A stretch of DNA of 27,630 nt from CG1-02-35-72 sp964564475 (GTDB taxonomy: Bacteria; Bacteroidota; Bacteroidia; Flavobacteriales; Flavobacteriaceae). The notes beneath the pieces were generated by a model that worked only from the letters and a program-made list of their open reading frames with translations, searched no databases and was not told the origin of the DNA. The DNA lies in NCBI GenBank assembly GCA_964564475.1, contig CAZMBM010000011.1, positions 1 to 27,630 on the forward strand, in the 5' to 3' direction. The stretch's first letter is position 1. Each line of letters begins with the position of its first letter. Positions 12,785-21,509 of the stretch are shown here, one piece after another. The translations under genes were made by a program, and so were the position numbers.

Positions 12785-15580
12785 TTAGAATTTAAATCTA
12801 AATGTAAAGTTATAGGTTCTACCATAGCCGAAGAATACACGGTTTCTGGTATCAACACCATTCCAAGTAGTGCTTGAACTATCTGCTATTAAATTTGTGT
12901 CAGATTCTGAAATATACTGTACATCAAACAGGTTGTTGATATTTAATCGCATAACCAATGTGTTAAACAATTTTTGATGTTTTGTGTTAAAGGTATAGGT
13001 CATCCCTGCATCTACTAAGTTAAAACTCGGTAATTTAAGAGCGACGCCTCCGGGGTTGTTAAATTGTCTGTCTCCCGGATCCAAATCAGCATACAAATTT
13101 CCTGCATGTCTCCAATTGGCATCCATTTTAAAGGTTTGTGACGCTTTAACCACCATGCCCAAACTGGCTGTATATTGTGCGGCATCACCTACTTTTACGT
13201 TGTCAAGGTACAAAGTTGAAGTACCAATTAAGTCTTGATTATTATCAAACACATCTGCTTGGATGTTGTTTTTATAACGCCAGTTACCAACAGAAGCCAT
13301 ACCGTTAAAAGTAATCATATCGCTTGGACGGTATTTAAAGTCTAGCTCTAAACCTGTATGAACTTCTTTAACGTTTCTATAATTGGCTGAGCCTCTTGCT
13401 TCAACTGTTCCCCCTGTACCTGTTCCATCATCAACCTGAAATGTGACAGATTTAGATATCCAACGGTTTGACCAAGTGGTATTATAAGCATTGAAGTTAA
13501 CAACCAGTTTCTCTGAACGGAAACCATAGCCAATTTCTTGGGCATATACTTTTTCGTTTTGAACATCCGGATTTAGGTTGTTACCAAATCTAAGATAAAC
13601 CGCATCAAAATTGGGTTGTCTTGAATAATAACCGCCGTTAAAGAAAACGTTGTTATTATCGTCAAGGTTAATATTCAAACCTCCTTTTATATCGCCTCCT
13701 TTTAAATTTTTCCAAGAAGTCGCTTGTGTGGCAGGGGGTTCGTTAAAATAGTCAACACGTTTGTAACCTTGGTTAGAAATGGCGGCTTGTACAAAAGCTG
13801 AAATTTTTTCTTTTTTGTACTCAACCTGACCAAACAAACCGGCCCAACGTACTAAACCGTCGTTGTAATAATCGATTTTTTGTTGCTTGGTAATGTTTTG
13901 GAAAGGATTTAAGCTAGGCTTTGCGTCAACAAGTTGTGTGATTTGATTCCCTGATGCCGGAAGGTTTGAGTTATCGTAATCTGTGTAACCGTCGGCTCCT
14001 AATAAGTCATTAACGGTTCTGTAGTGAATCCCTTTATAACTTCTTAAATCAGCTCCTACCTGATAGTTTAAATATTCTGTAGCTTGTACTTGTAAATTCA
14101 TAATGGTCCCATACCAGTTATGTGAATTCATTGAAGCGCGTCTAGAAATACCATTATCTGAGCCGTATTTACCTTCACCGCCTAAGCTTGAAGGTTGTCC
14201 GTTATTTCCTGTGTTGATAAAAGCACCGTTAAAGGGTGTTCTGACTGATGGTTGGCCCGATCTTGTCGCAAAATCAGGAACAGAGCCTCCGGAGTTCCAT
14301 CTGTAGATATCATCAACTCTTACCAGGCCGTTTTCAGTTCTAGGCAAAGCCCATTGTCTGCTTCCGTTTATTCTTCCTATTTCTCCTGTACCGCCACCAC
14401 GGCCCCAAGAACCGTAAACAATTGTAGAGAAAGTAGATTTCTCATTTATTTTATAATCCCAGTTTAAACTCATAATTGGTTTAGAGTAGAAATTACGTCT
14501 AAAGTTGTATTCTTTACCGTTTAAGTAACCCCAGTCACTGTTATAACGAACATCCGGTTCGCCATCAGCGGCTTTATTATATTTGATATAATCAGAAATA
14601 CTTGGTGCAAAACTGCGTTGGTTGTGCCATTGCGGTGCGGCAGTAAAAATAAATTGGAAATTATTTTTTTCGTTAGGTTCGTAACCCAAACCAATAAAAT
14701 AATTGGCGGCTTCAAACTCTGTTCCGTCAACATAACCGGCACCTGTGGTACGGCTAAACAAGACAGAGGCCGCAAAACCATTATCTAATTTTCCGGTATT
14801 GTAAGAATAGGTCGCTTTCATATAACTATCATTACCAAAAGAGGTTACAAAGTTACCGCCTTCTTTTAATTCGGTAGATTTTGTCACGATGTTGATAGTA
14901 CCCCCAACAGAAGAAATGGCTAATTTAGAAGATCCTAAACCGCGTTGCACTTGCATAGCGGTGGTAACATCAGACAAACCTGCCCAGTTACTCCAATATA
15001 CCCAACCATTTTCCATATCGTTTTGAGGCACACCATTAATCAATACAGCTGTGTTACGTTGGTCAAAACCACGAATGTTAATACGTGAATCACCAAAACC
15101 ACCCCCTTGTTTAGTTGCATAAACAGATGGTGTGGTATTCAACATTTCAACAAATTCTTGAGACCCTAACTTTTCTTGAATTTCTGCTGCTCTAATGGTA
15201 GATACGGCTATTGGTGTTTCGCGATCTTTAGCGATATCTATTACACCCGTAACCACTACTTCTGATAAAGTTTCTGAATCGGCTTCAAGCATAATAGTAC
15301 CCAAATCTACAGTACCTCCTGAAATGTTAAACGAAACTTTTTTTGTTTTGTAACCTAAAAACGACACCTCTAAGGTACCGCTTGCAGTTTTTACACTTAA
15401 TGTAAATTTACCGTCAAAGTCGGTTGTTGTACCTACAGTAGTGCCCGCAACAACAACATTAGCCCCAGGCAATGGTCCGCTGTTATCTTTTACTACTCCT
15501 GTAAGTTTTCCTTGTGAAAACATTGCTGTACTTGTTACCATAACTATAGCAACTAACAGCCATTTTGTAATTTTTTTCAT
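12785..15580 (-). CDS. TonB-dependent outer-membrane receptor with CarboxypepD_reg-like domain
   Basis: This is an outer-membrane beta-barrel that imports a scarce nutrient using TonB energy. The start was set at the ATG at 15580, which gives a standard signal peptide (MKKITKWLLVAIVMVTS, ending AMFSQ), 931 residues in all. An upstream in-frame ATG at 15631 would bury it behind 17 extra residues. A carboxypeptidase-regulatory-like domain follows the signal peptide. Then come the TonB-box-like SEVVVTG, the plug domain with INIRGFDQRNTAVLINGVP and SVGGTINIVT, and a long barrel. The last residue is the phenylalanine expected for BAM recognition. No SusD-like lipoprotein, hydrolase or siderophore gene lies beside it, so the substrate is unknown. 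It appears monocistronic. Confidence 0.95.
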   Translation of the reverse strand: MKKITKWLLVAIVMVTSTAMFSQGKLTGVVKDNSGPLPGANVVVAGTTVGTTTDFDGKFTLSVKTASGTLEVSFLGYKTKKVSFNISGGTVDLGTIMLEADSETLSEVVVTGVIDIAKDRETPIAVSTIRAAEIQEKLGSQEFVEMLNTTPSVYATKQGGGFGDSRINIRGFDQRNTAVLINGVPQNDMENGWVYWSNWAGLSDVTTAMQVQRGLGSSKLAISSVGGTINIVTKSTELKEGGNFVTSFGNDSYMKATYSYNTGKLDNGFAASVLFSRTTGAGYVDGTEFEAANYFIGLGYEPNEKNNFQFIFTAAPQWHNQRSFAPSISDYIKYNKAADGEPDVRYNSDWGYLNGKEYNFRRNFYSKPIMSLNWDYKINEKSTFSTIVYGSWGRGGGTGEIGRINGSRQWALPRTENGLVRVDDIYRWNSGGSVPDFATRSGQPSVRTPFNGAFINTGNNGQPSSLGGEGKYGSDNGISRRASMNSHNWYGTIMNLQVQATEYLNYQVGADLRSYKGIHYRTVNDLLGADGYTDYDNSNLPASGNQITQLVDAKPSLNPFQNITKQQKIDYYNDGLVRWAGLFGQVEYKKEKISAFVQAAISNQGYKRVDYFNEPPATQATSWKNLKGGDIKGGLNINLDDNNNVFFNGGYYSRQPNFDAVYLRFGNNLNPDVQNEKVYAQEIGYGFRSEKLVVNFNAYNTTWSNRWISKSVTFQVDDGTGTGGTVEARGSANYRNVKEVHTGLELDFKYRPSDMITFNGMASVGNWRYKNNIQADVFDNNQDLIGTSTLYLDNVKVGDAAQYTASLGMVVKASQTFKMDANWRHAGNLYADLDPGDRQFNNPGGVALKLPSFNLVDAGMTYTFNTKHQKLFNTLVMRLNINNLFDVQYISESDTNLIADSSSTTWNGVDTRNRVFFGYGRTYNFTFRFKF

Positions 15581-15690
15581 GTTAATATTTAGTTTTAAAT
15601 TATGTTTCAAAACTGACACAAAAAATAACAAACAATATTAGGGAATTGTTAAAAGTTTTGGTCAATTTCAATGCGAAAATACAAATTATT

Positions 15691-15713
15691 TAACAAATAG
15701 TTAACATTTGTTA
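15691..15713. promoter_or_regulatory. Perfect inverted repeat upstream of the receptor gene
   Basis: TAACAAAT and ATTTGTTA form perfect 8-base arms around a 7-base centre containing the palindrome GTTAAC. It lies about 111-133 bases upstream of the receptor ATG. Further TTGTTA copies occur nearby, at about 15647, 15729 and 15744. This is the form of an operator, but AT-rich DNA makes such palindromes fairly easily. No exact TAnnTTTG box was found between it and the ATG. Confidence 0.35.
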
Positions 15714-15762
15714 TAAATTTTAGGTTAATTGTTAATTACTAAATTGTTATGTGATAAAACCC

Positions 15763-17331
15763 TTAGTTTTTAAGGTAATTTTTGGCCAATTCTTTGCCTA
15801 ATTCAACGCCGAATTGGTCAAAACTAAATATGTTCCAAACCACCCCTTGTACAAAGGTTTTATGCTCGTATAAAGCGATTAATTTCCCTAAAGATTTAGG
15901 TGTTAATTTATTAATTAACAATGTATTTGACGGCTTGTTTCCCGTAAATATTTTAAAAGGAAGTAATTTTTCTAAAGTGTCTTTTTTGTCAACTATTTTT
16001 AACTCTTTATGCACTTCTTGAGCTGTCTTGCCTTTGTAAAGCGCTTCTGCCTGCCCAAACAAATTAGCGAGTAGTTTATTATGGTGCTCTAAATCGCCGT
16101 AAAGCGGTTCTAAAAAGCCTATAAAATCGACCGGAATAAGTTTTGTGCCTTGATGGATAAGTTGCATAAAGGCATGTTGGGCATTTGTGCCTGTGCTGCC
16201 CCAAACTATCGTGCCTGTTTGATAGTTAATAGGGGCGCCGTTTCTATCAACCGATTTGCCATTGCTCTCCATTATGGTTTGTTGTAAATACATCGGCAAA
16301 AAGGATAAATATTGCGCATAGGGAAGTAAAACTTCTGTTTCAGATTCAAAAAAGTTATTGTACCAAATACTGAGTAAGGCTAAAATAACCGGTAAATTTT
16401 TATCGAAGGCTGTGTTTTTAAAATGTTTGTCCATGTCATAAGCCCCGTTAAGCATGGCCTCAAAGTTGTTAAATCCAACCGAAAGGGCTACAGATAAACC
16501 AACGGCGCTCCACAGTGAGTAACGCCCTCCAACCCAATCCCACATAGGAAAAATATTTTCGTTTGTGACACCAAATTTTTTAACCTGTTCTAAATTTGTC
16601 GATACGGCAACAAAATTATGTTTAATATCTTTTTGACTTGCCTTTTGTAAAAACCATTTTTTGATTGTCAAAGCGTTGGTAAGTGTTTCTTGAGTTGTAA
16701 AAGTTTTAGAAACAATGACAAAAAGTGTGGTTTCCGGGTTTAAGTCTTTTAGGGTTTCATAAACATAATCGCCGTCAACATTAGAAATAAAATGGCAGGT
16801 CAAGTGATTTTTGTAAAATTTTAGAGCTTCAACGGCCATTTTTGGGCCTAAGTCAGAGCCGCCAATTCCAACATTAACAATATCTGTGATATTTTTACCG
16901 GTGTAGCCTTTGTGCGTCCCCGATATTACGGCCTCTGCAAAAGTTTTTATCTTTATTAAAGTCTGCGCTATTTCTGTCTTTATATTTTTACTGTTTACAA
17001 AAATGGGGGCAGCGCTTTTATCGCGTAAAGCCGTATGTAAAACAGCGCGGTTTTCGGTCTGATTTATTTTTTCGCCCGAAAACAGGGCTTCAATAGCTTC
17101 TCTTAAACCGACTTCTTCTGCCAAATCTACTAAAAGATTAAGGCCTTTTTTATCTATTCTGTTTTTAGAGGCGTCAAGTAAAAAATCGTCATTTTTAAAA
17201 GTAAAATTTTCTTTGCGTTTGGGATTTTTTTTAAACATATTATCCATTCTAAGCCCTTTAATTTGGTCAAAATAATTTTGCAACTTTTGCCAAGATTCTG
17301 TTTCTGTTGGATTTATGTTTTTAAGTGCCAT
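15763..17331 (-). CDS. pgi: Glucose-6-phosphate isomerase
   Basis: This enzyme interconverts glucose 6-phosphate and fructose 6-phosphate in glycolysis and gluconeogenesis. Both family signatures are present: DWVGGRYSLWSAVG in the middle, and WNIFSFDQFGVELGK near the C-terminus with its catalytic lysine. IGGSDLGP, the glutamate in IMESNGKS and the histidine in NAQHAFMQLIHQG are also visible. The 522 residues fit the shorter bacterial form. The gene starts 15 bases after the M23 peptidase stop, so it is probably read from the promoters upstream of that gene and of the DUF3108 gene. A weak stem (CCTTA/TAAGG, 15761-15775) spans its stop codon. Confidence 0.97.
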   Translation of the reverse strand: MALKNINPTETESWQKLQNYFDQIKGLRMDNMFKKNPKRKENFTFKNDDFLLDASKNRIDKKGLNLLVDLAEEVGLREAIEALFSGEKINQTENRAVLHTALRDKSAAPIFVNSKNIKTEIAQTLIKIKTFAEAVISGTHKGYTGKNITDIVNVGIGGSDLGPKMAVEALKFYKNHLTCHFISNVDGDYVYETLKDLNPETTLFVIVSKTFTTQETLTNALTIKKWFLQKASQKDIKHNFVAVSTNLEQVKKFGVTNENIFPMWDWVGGRYSLWSAVGLSVALSVGFNNFEAMLNGAYDMDKHFKNTAFDKNLPVILALLSIWYNNFFESETEVLLPYAQYLSFLPMYLQQTIMESNGKSVDRNGAPINYQTGTIVWGSTGTNAQHAFMQLIHQGTKLIPVDFIGFLEPLYGDLEHHNKLLANLFGQAEALYKGKTAQEVHKELKIVDKKDTLEKLLPFKIFTGNKPSNTLLINKLTPKSLGKLIALYEHKTFVQGVVWNIFSFDQFGVELGKELAKNYLKN

Positions 17332-17346
17332 GACTTTTTTAATTTT

Positions 17347-18576
17347 TTAATTGGGATATGAAATACTGTCTAATTGCTGTTTTAAAGGTTTAATATATGC
17401 AAAAAAACGCGGTCTTTCTGATTTCTTCATAGGGGCTGCTGCCGGCAATCGCTGTCTTAACGGATCTACTTGACGCCCGTTTTTCCAAAAACGATAACAC
17501 ACATGAGGCCCTGAAGCGTGACCGGTACTTCCTACGTAACCAATAATATCGCCTTGTTTGACGTAAGTGCCCACATTTACGCCTCTTTTAAATTTATTCA
17601 TATGCAAATATTGGGTTTCGTAGGTGGCATTGTGCCTGATTTTTACATAATTACCATTGCCACTGGTGTAGCCTCTTGCGGTAACCCTGCCACTGGCTGT
17701 GGCCATTATGGGTGTATTGGTTGGTGCAGCAAAATCGGTTCCCAGGTGGGGTTTTATACGGCCGTAATACTTTATGTAACGGCGCATATTATAACGCGAT
17801 GATATTCGGCTGAATTTTAAAGGGGCTTTTAAAAAAGCACGTCTTAAATTTTTGGCATTTTCATCAAAATAATCGACTATCCCTTTATTATTGTCCTCTA
17901 CAAAAGCAAAAGCATAAAGGGGTGTATTATTGTGTTCAAAAAGAGCGGCTTTTACCCCGCCCATACCGGCCAAAATGGAATCGTTTACATATTTTTCTTC
18001 ATAGATAATTTTAAATTTATCGTTTTTTTGAAGCCTGAAAAAGTCTATTGTCCACGCATAAATTTCAGATAAATCATTTACAATAAGGTAATTTAAGCCC
18101 TGATCGTCAATAGCTTCAGAGAGCGATGTTTTTATAACCCCCGAGGCTGTTTTTATAACAGTTTTTACTTTTTTCTTGGCGCGATAGGCTTTTATGGTGT
18201 CTTTAAATTTAAAGACTACGTAATTTATTTTGTCTGGTTGATAAATAAACACTTCTCCTTTATCTAAAGAGTCTTTAGATTTTAGAATGACATACGGATT
18301 TCCTACTTTTAAACGCCTAACATCGAATATTTTTTTAGTTTTTTTAACAATTTCGTAAACCCTTGACGGCATAATATGAGCCTGATCTAAAATGTTGCCA
18401 AAACTCTCACCGCTTCGTATGGTGTCTCTTAAATAGTGATAATCGTTAAATGTAAATCCAAATTCCTTAATAATTTTTGGAGGTTTGGGCTTTGGTGTAG
18501 AAACTACCGGTTCTTTTACATCTCTTTTACAGCTAAATACTAATACTATTATAAAATAAAATGTGAGATGTTTCAT
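17347..18576 (-). CDS. M23-family metallopeptidase lipoprotein
   Basis: This is a predicted murein endopeptidase that cuts peptide cross-links in the cell wall. The N-terminus is a lipoprotein signal (LVFSC, lipidated C16), so it is membrane-anchored in the envelope. The middle (about 45-250) resembles the LysM/OapA-type regions before M23 domains. The C-terminal M23 domain has the zinc ligands H277 and D281 (HLGTD) and the catalytic H325 (QYLHM). In the usual HxH motif only H358 is present: the second histidine, normally the third zinc ligand, is C360 (GPHVCYRF). Cysteine can bind zinc, so the enzyme may still be active. It lies 15 bases before pgi and has its own -7 box. Confidence 0.92.
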   Translation of the reverse strand: MKHLTFYFIIVLVFSCKRDVKEPVVSTPKPKPPKIIKEFGFTFNDYHYLRDTIRSGESFGNILDQAHIMPSRVYEIVKKTKKIFDVRRLKVGNPYVILKSKDSLDKGEVFIYQPDKINYVVFKFKDTIKAYRAKKKVKTVIKTASGVIKTSLSEAIDDQGLNYLIVNDLSEIYAWTIDFFRLQKNDKFKIIYEEKYVNDSILAGMGGVKAALFEHNNTPLYAFAFVEDNNKGIVDYFDENAKNLRRAFLKAPLKFSRISSRYNMRRYIKYYGRIKPHLGTDFAAPTNTPIMATASGRVTARGYTSGNGNYVKIRHNATYETQYLHMNKFKRGVNVGTYVKQGDIIGYVGSTGHASGPHVCYRFWKNGRQVDPLRQRLPAAAPMKKSERPRFFAYIKPLKQQLDSISYPN

Positions 18577-18603
18577 ATACTAATTAATGGGGTTGTTAAT
18601 TCA

Positions 18604-18611
18604 CAAATCTA
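18604..18611 (-). promoter_or_regulatory. -7 promoter box for the M23 peptidase and pgi
   Basis: On the minus strand this is TAGATTTG, an exact match to TAnnTTTG, 27 bases before the ATG. It lies in the 64-base gap after the DUF3108 gene, so the peptidase and pgi can be transcribed separately from it. Confidence 0.5.
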
Positions 18612-18640
18612 CTAATTTTTAGATAGCTTTTTTAGCCCTC

Positions 18641-19432
18641 TTAATTAAAAATAACGGGAAATGCGTTAGCCAGTCCTTTAAAAGATTCTAACTCTGCTTT
18701 AAGTGAACCCACAACCAAATCGGCCTTTATTTTAAGAGGTATCTTATTTTCGTCGTCACTTACCCAAACTATGACACTGTTTTGATCTTTAAAAACACGT
18801 CCGGATTCTACAAAGGGTTTGAATTTTAAGGCTTCTATTTTGCCGAATTTAGTATTGATAACCTCACGGCCTAAATAACGCAGTTTAAAATTGTTGAGTT
18901 GTTGGTCGTAAAATAAATCGACTGATAATTCTTGATTGATTTTTAGGTTTGAAAAATCTGTATTTCTCAAAAAGTACATAGATGATATCATATCTTGCAC
19001 CCCCTTTATGACGGGATATGTTTTATCCGTTTTATGCTTGTAATCAACAACTCTTGCCTGTGCGTTGGTCTGGTTAAAGAAGATGTCTTTTGTGATTTTG
19101 TAACCGCCTTCGTCAACACGTCTTTTAAACACATTTGGATAAAGGGTTTCTTTATCTACTATAGATTGGTACACGTCTTCTACCTTAAAAAAAAATTTTA
19201 CCACACCGGTTGTCCACCCTTTTCCTTTAATAAAAAAATTGGGACGATTGTTGTAAACAGTGTCTTGCACTTCTAATGTGGCAAATCCGGCATTTATAAT
19301 GCCATACCTCATTTTGTACTTAAACCACTCACCCGTTTTAAAAGCCCCATGATTGTTTTGCGAATAAGCATACGTCGCAATAAATAATAGTGCAATATTT
19401 AAAATTATATTAAGTGATTTTTTAAAGTTCAA
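18641..19432 (-). CDS. DUF3108 family secreted protein
   Basis: This 263-residue protein has an N-terminal signal peptide (hydrophobic stretch to about residue 22, cleavage after TYAYS). The mature part opens with GEWFKYKMRYGIINAGFATLEV, then a middle section with FKVEDVYQSIVDKETLYP and a C-terminal segment (WVSDDENKIPLKIKADLVVGSL). This is the pattern I recognise as the DUF3108 family: beta-rich, periplasmic or outer-membrane associated, with no proven function. The C-terminal part resembles LolA-like or outer-membrane-facing half-barrels, but that is a weak impression. It is the first gene upstream of an M23 peptidase, which suggests an envelope role. Confidence 0.85.
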   Translation of the reverse strand: MNFKKSLNIILNIALLFIATYAYSQNNHGAFKTGEWFKYKMRYGIINAGFATLEVQDTVYNNRPNFFIKGKGWTTGVVKFFFKVEDVYQSIVDKETLYPNVFKRRVDEGGYKITKDIFFNQTNAQARVVDYKHKTDKTYPVIKGVQDMISSMYFLRNTDFSNLKINQELSVDLFYDQQLNNFKLRYLGREVINTKFGKIEALKFKPFVESGRVFKDQNSVIVWVSDDENKIPLKIKADLVVGSLKAELESFKGLANAFPVIFN

Positions 19433-19461
19433 TATGTTTTTATAAAAATTTTAAAGTCTGG

Positions 19462-19469
19462 CAAATATA
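19462..19469 (-). promoter_or_regulatory. -7 promoter box for the DUF3108 gene
   Basis: On the minus strand this is TATATTTG, 29 bases before the ATG. The six Ts immediately before it belong to the dsbD terminator. The 13-base string TTTTTTATATTTG is identical to that at 5665-5677. Confidence 0.6.
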
Positions 19470-19474
19470 AAAAA

Positions 19475-19510
19475 TAAACAGCTTTTTACAGGTATTTAAA
19501 AAGCTGTTTA
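19475..19510 (-). terminator. Rho-independent terminator of dsbD
   Basis: TAAACAGCTTTTTA (19475-19488) pairs perfectly over 14 bases with TAAAAAGCTGTTTA (19497-19510) around an 8-base loop. On the minus strand it lies 19 bases after the dsbD stop and ends in TTTTTT. Confidence 0.88.
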
Positions 19511-19529
19511 TTTTGTACCTTTTTATAGT

Positions 19530-21509
19530 TTATTTTTTATAGTTTTTTAGTCCTTCTTTTAACCAATTTAAATAAGCTTCGACATCGGGATTGTAAGCCA
19601 TATACTCATTTAAATTGTCACCATTATTATCAATTAAAACATAGTATGGTTGGGCATTGGCTTTGTATTTTGTAATCTGAAAATCGCTCCATTTATTACC
19701 TATTGTTTTGATTTTTTTACCCGTTGTTTTTGACACGTATTGTTGCTCTTTAGGCAAGGGTATTTGAAAATCTACATACAGTGAAATCAACACAAGCTTA
19801 TTGGTTAGAATATTCAATACACGGGGATCAGACCAAACCCGTTCTTCCATTTTTCTGCAATTAACACAGGCTTTCCCCGTAAAATCTAACATAACGGGTT
19901 TCCCTACCTTTTTGGCATAGGCCATTCCCTTGTCGTAATCTAAAAATGTGGGAATATCATGAGGGCCGTATTCGGCACCTTCAGGCAGTTCGGCTAACTG
20001 AGCGCCCCCACCCAGTTTTGTAAAGCCAACCCCATGTGGCGACTCGCTATAGGTCATTGGCGGTGGAAAACCACTTATTAATTTTAATGGGGCGCCCCAT
20101 AAACCGGGGATTAAATATATTGTAAAACTCAAAACCAAAATAGCCAAACTTAAGCGTCCTACAGAAAGGTGGTTTAAATCAGAATCATGTGGCAGTTTAA
20201 TTTTACCAAATAAATAGAAGGCTAAAACACCGAACACGGCTATCCAAATAGCTATAAAAGTCTCACGCTCTAACAAATGTAAATCTAAAACCAAATCGGC
20301 ATTTGATAAAAATTTAAAAGCAAAAGCCAATTCTAAAAAGCCTAAAAAGACTTTAACCGTATTGAGCCAACCTCCCGATTTAGGCAGCGAATTAAGCCAT
20401 CCCGGAAAAGCGGCAAACAAGGCAAAGGGTATGGCCAAAGCCAGTGAAAAACCAAACATTCCCACAATAGGCGCTATACTTATGCCTGTAGTGGCTGCTG
20501 CAAATAATACAGAGCCCACAATAGGGCCTGTACAAGAAAAAGAGACAATAGCCAAAGCTAAGGCCATAAAAAATATACCTAGTAAACCGCCTTTATCGGC
20601 TTTGGCATCGACCTTGTTGGCCCATGAGTTGGGTAACATGATTTCGAAGGCGCCTAAAAAAGATACCGCAAAAACGACTAGTAATAAGAAGAATATCAAA
20701 TTGAACCATACATTTGTCGAAAGGGCATTGAGCGCATCGGCACCAAAAATAGAGGTCACCGCTAAACCTAAAATTACGTAGATAACTATAATGGCAATGC
20801 CGTAAAAAATAGCATTTCTTATCCCCGCAGCTCTTGTTTTACTTTTTTTGGTGAAAAAACTTACCGTCATAGGTATCATGGGGAAAACACAAGGTGTTAA
20901 CAGAGCCGCAAATCCCGAGAGAAAAGCAATTAAAAAGATGCTTAATAATCCCTTATTCTGTTTTGGTTTTGAGGTATCTTTTGTGGTGATTTTTGTCTCT
21001 TTTTTGGGGGCTTCATATTTTTTAAGTTCTTCGGCTGTCAATAATTTGCCCGCTTTACCTTGGACGGTAAATGTTAAATCGACATCGGTAGGTGGTAAAC
21101 AGTTGGCGTCATCGCACACCATAAAATTTACCGTTTCGTTTAACACGATTTTTTTATTGGTCAGCAAATTAATGCGCTGTTTAAAGACGGCTTCTTTTTC
21201 AAAATATTTTATCACCATATCAAACACTTTGTCGTGTTCGGTATGTCCTTCGCCCTCAACTGTTTTACCAATTAATTGATAGGTGTTTAATGAGTCTTTA
21301 AAACTAAAACTTGTAGGAATCGGCCCCTCGTCATTTTCTAAATATTGCGTGTACAGATGCCATTTAGGTTCTAAAGTGGCTTTGGCAACTAAATCGTATT
21401 GCGAATCGGAAACCTTTTCAACAGAAGTTGTCCATTTAATCGGGTTATATATTTGAGCATTAATTTGTAAGCCCAATAATAAGATGAGTACAATAAGTGT
21501 TTTTTTCAT
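19530..21509 (-). CDS. dsbD: Thiol:disulfide interchange protein DsbD family
   Basis: This protein moves reducing power from cytoplasmic thioredoxin across the inner membrane to periplasmic thiol proteins. All three parts are present in 659 residues. After a signal peptide, an N-terminal DsbD-alpha-like domain carries the cysteine pair C132 and C137 (CDDANC). A multi-helix membrane domain has C207 (LTPCVFP) and C326 (SFSCTGP). A C-terminal thioredoxin-like domain has C548 and C551 (CVNC). All six redox cysteines are therefore retained. The start codon overlaps the tilS stop as ATGA, so the two are translationally coupled. A strong terminator follows. This is the last gene of a four-gene run starting at prc. 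Confidence 0.94.
   Translation of the reverse strand: MKKTLIVLILLLGLQINAQIYNPIKWTTSVEKVSDSQYDLVAKATLEPKWHLYTQYLENDEGPIPTSFSFKDSLNTYQLIGKTVEGEGHTEHDKVFDMVIKYFEKEAVFKQRINLLTNKKIVLNETVNFMVCDDANCLPPTDVDLTFTVQGKAGKLLTAEELKKYEAPKKETKITTKDTSKPKQNKGLLSIFLIAFLSGFAALLTPCVFPMIPMTVSFFTKKSKTRAAGIRNAIFYGIAIIVIYVILGLAVTSIFGADALNALSTNVWFNLIFFLLLVVFAVSFLGAFEIMLPNSWANKVDAKADKGGLLGIFFMALALAIVSFSCTGPIVGSVLFAAATTGISIAPIVGMFGFSLALAIPFALFAAFPGWLNSLPKSGGWLNTVKVFLGFLELAFAFKFLSNADLVLDLHLLERETFIAIWIAVFGVLAFYLFGKIKLPHDSDLNHLSVGRLSLAILVLSFTIYLIPGLWGAPLKLISGFPPPMTYSESPHGVGFTKLGGGAQLAELPEGAEYGPHDIPTFLDYDKGMAYAKKVGKPVMLDFTGKACVNCRKMEERVWSDPRVLNILTNKLVLISLYVDFQIPLPKEQQYVSKTTGKKIKTIGNKWSDFQITKYKANAQPYYVLIDNNGDNLNEYMAYNPDVEAYLNWLKEGLKNYKK

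Noticed and set aside
13348..13566. 72-codon minus-strand frame inside the receptor gene
   Set aside because: It overlaps the barrel-coding sequence in another frame and has no supporting motif.
15581..15631. Longer N-terminus for the TonB-dependent receptor starting at 15631
   Set aside because: The 17 extra residues would precede a standard signal peptide that starts at the ATG at 15580. They look like translated upstream DNA.
20362..21279. Two long plus-strand open frames (139 and 143 codons) opposite dsbD
   Set aside because: They lie antisense to a well-supported dsbD with all six redox cysteines, show no recognisable domain, and have compositions typical of shadow frames.
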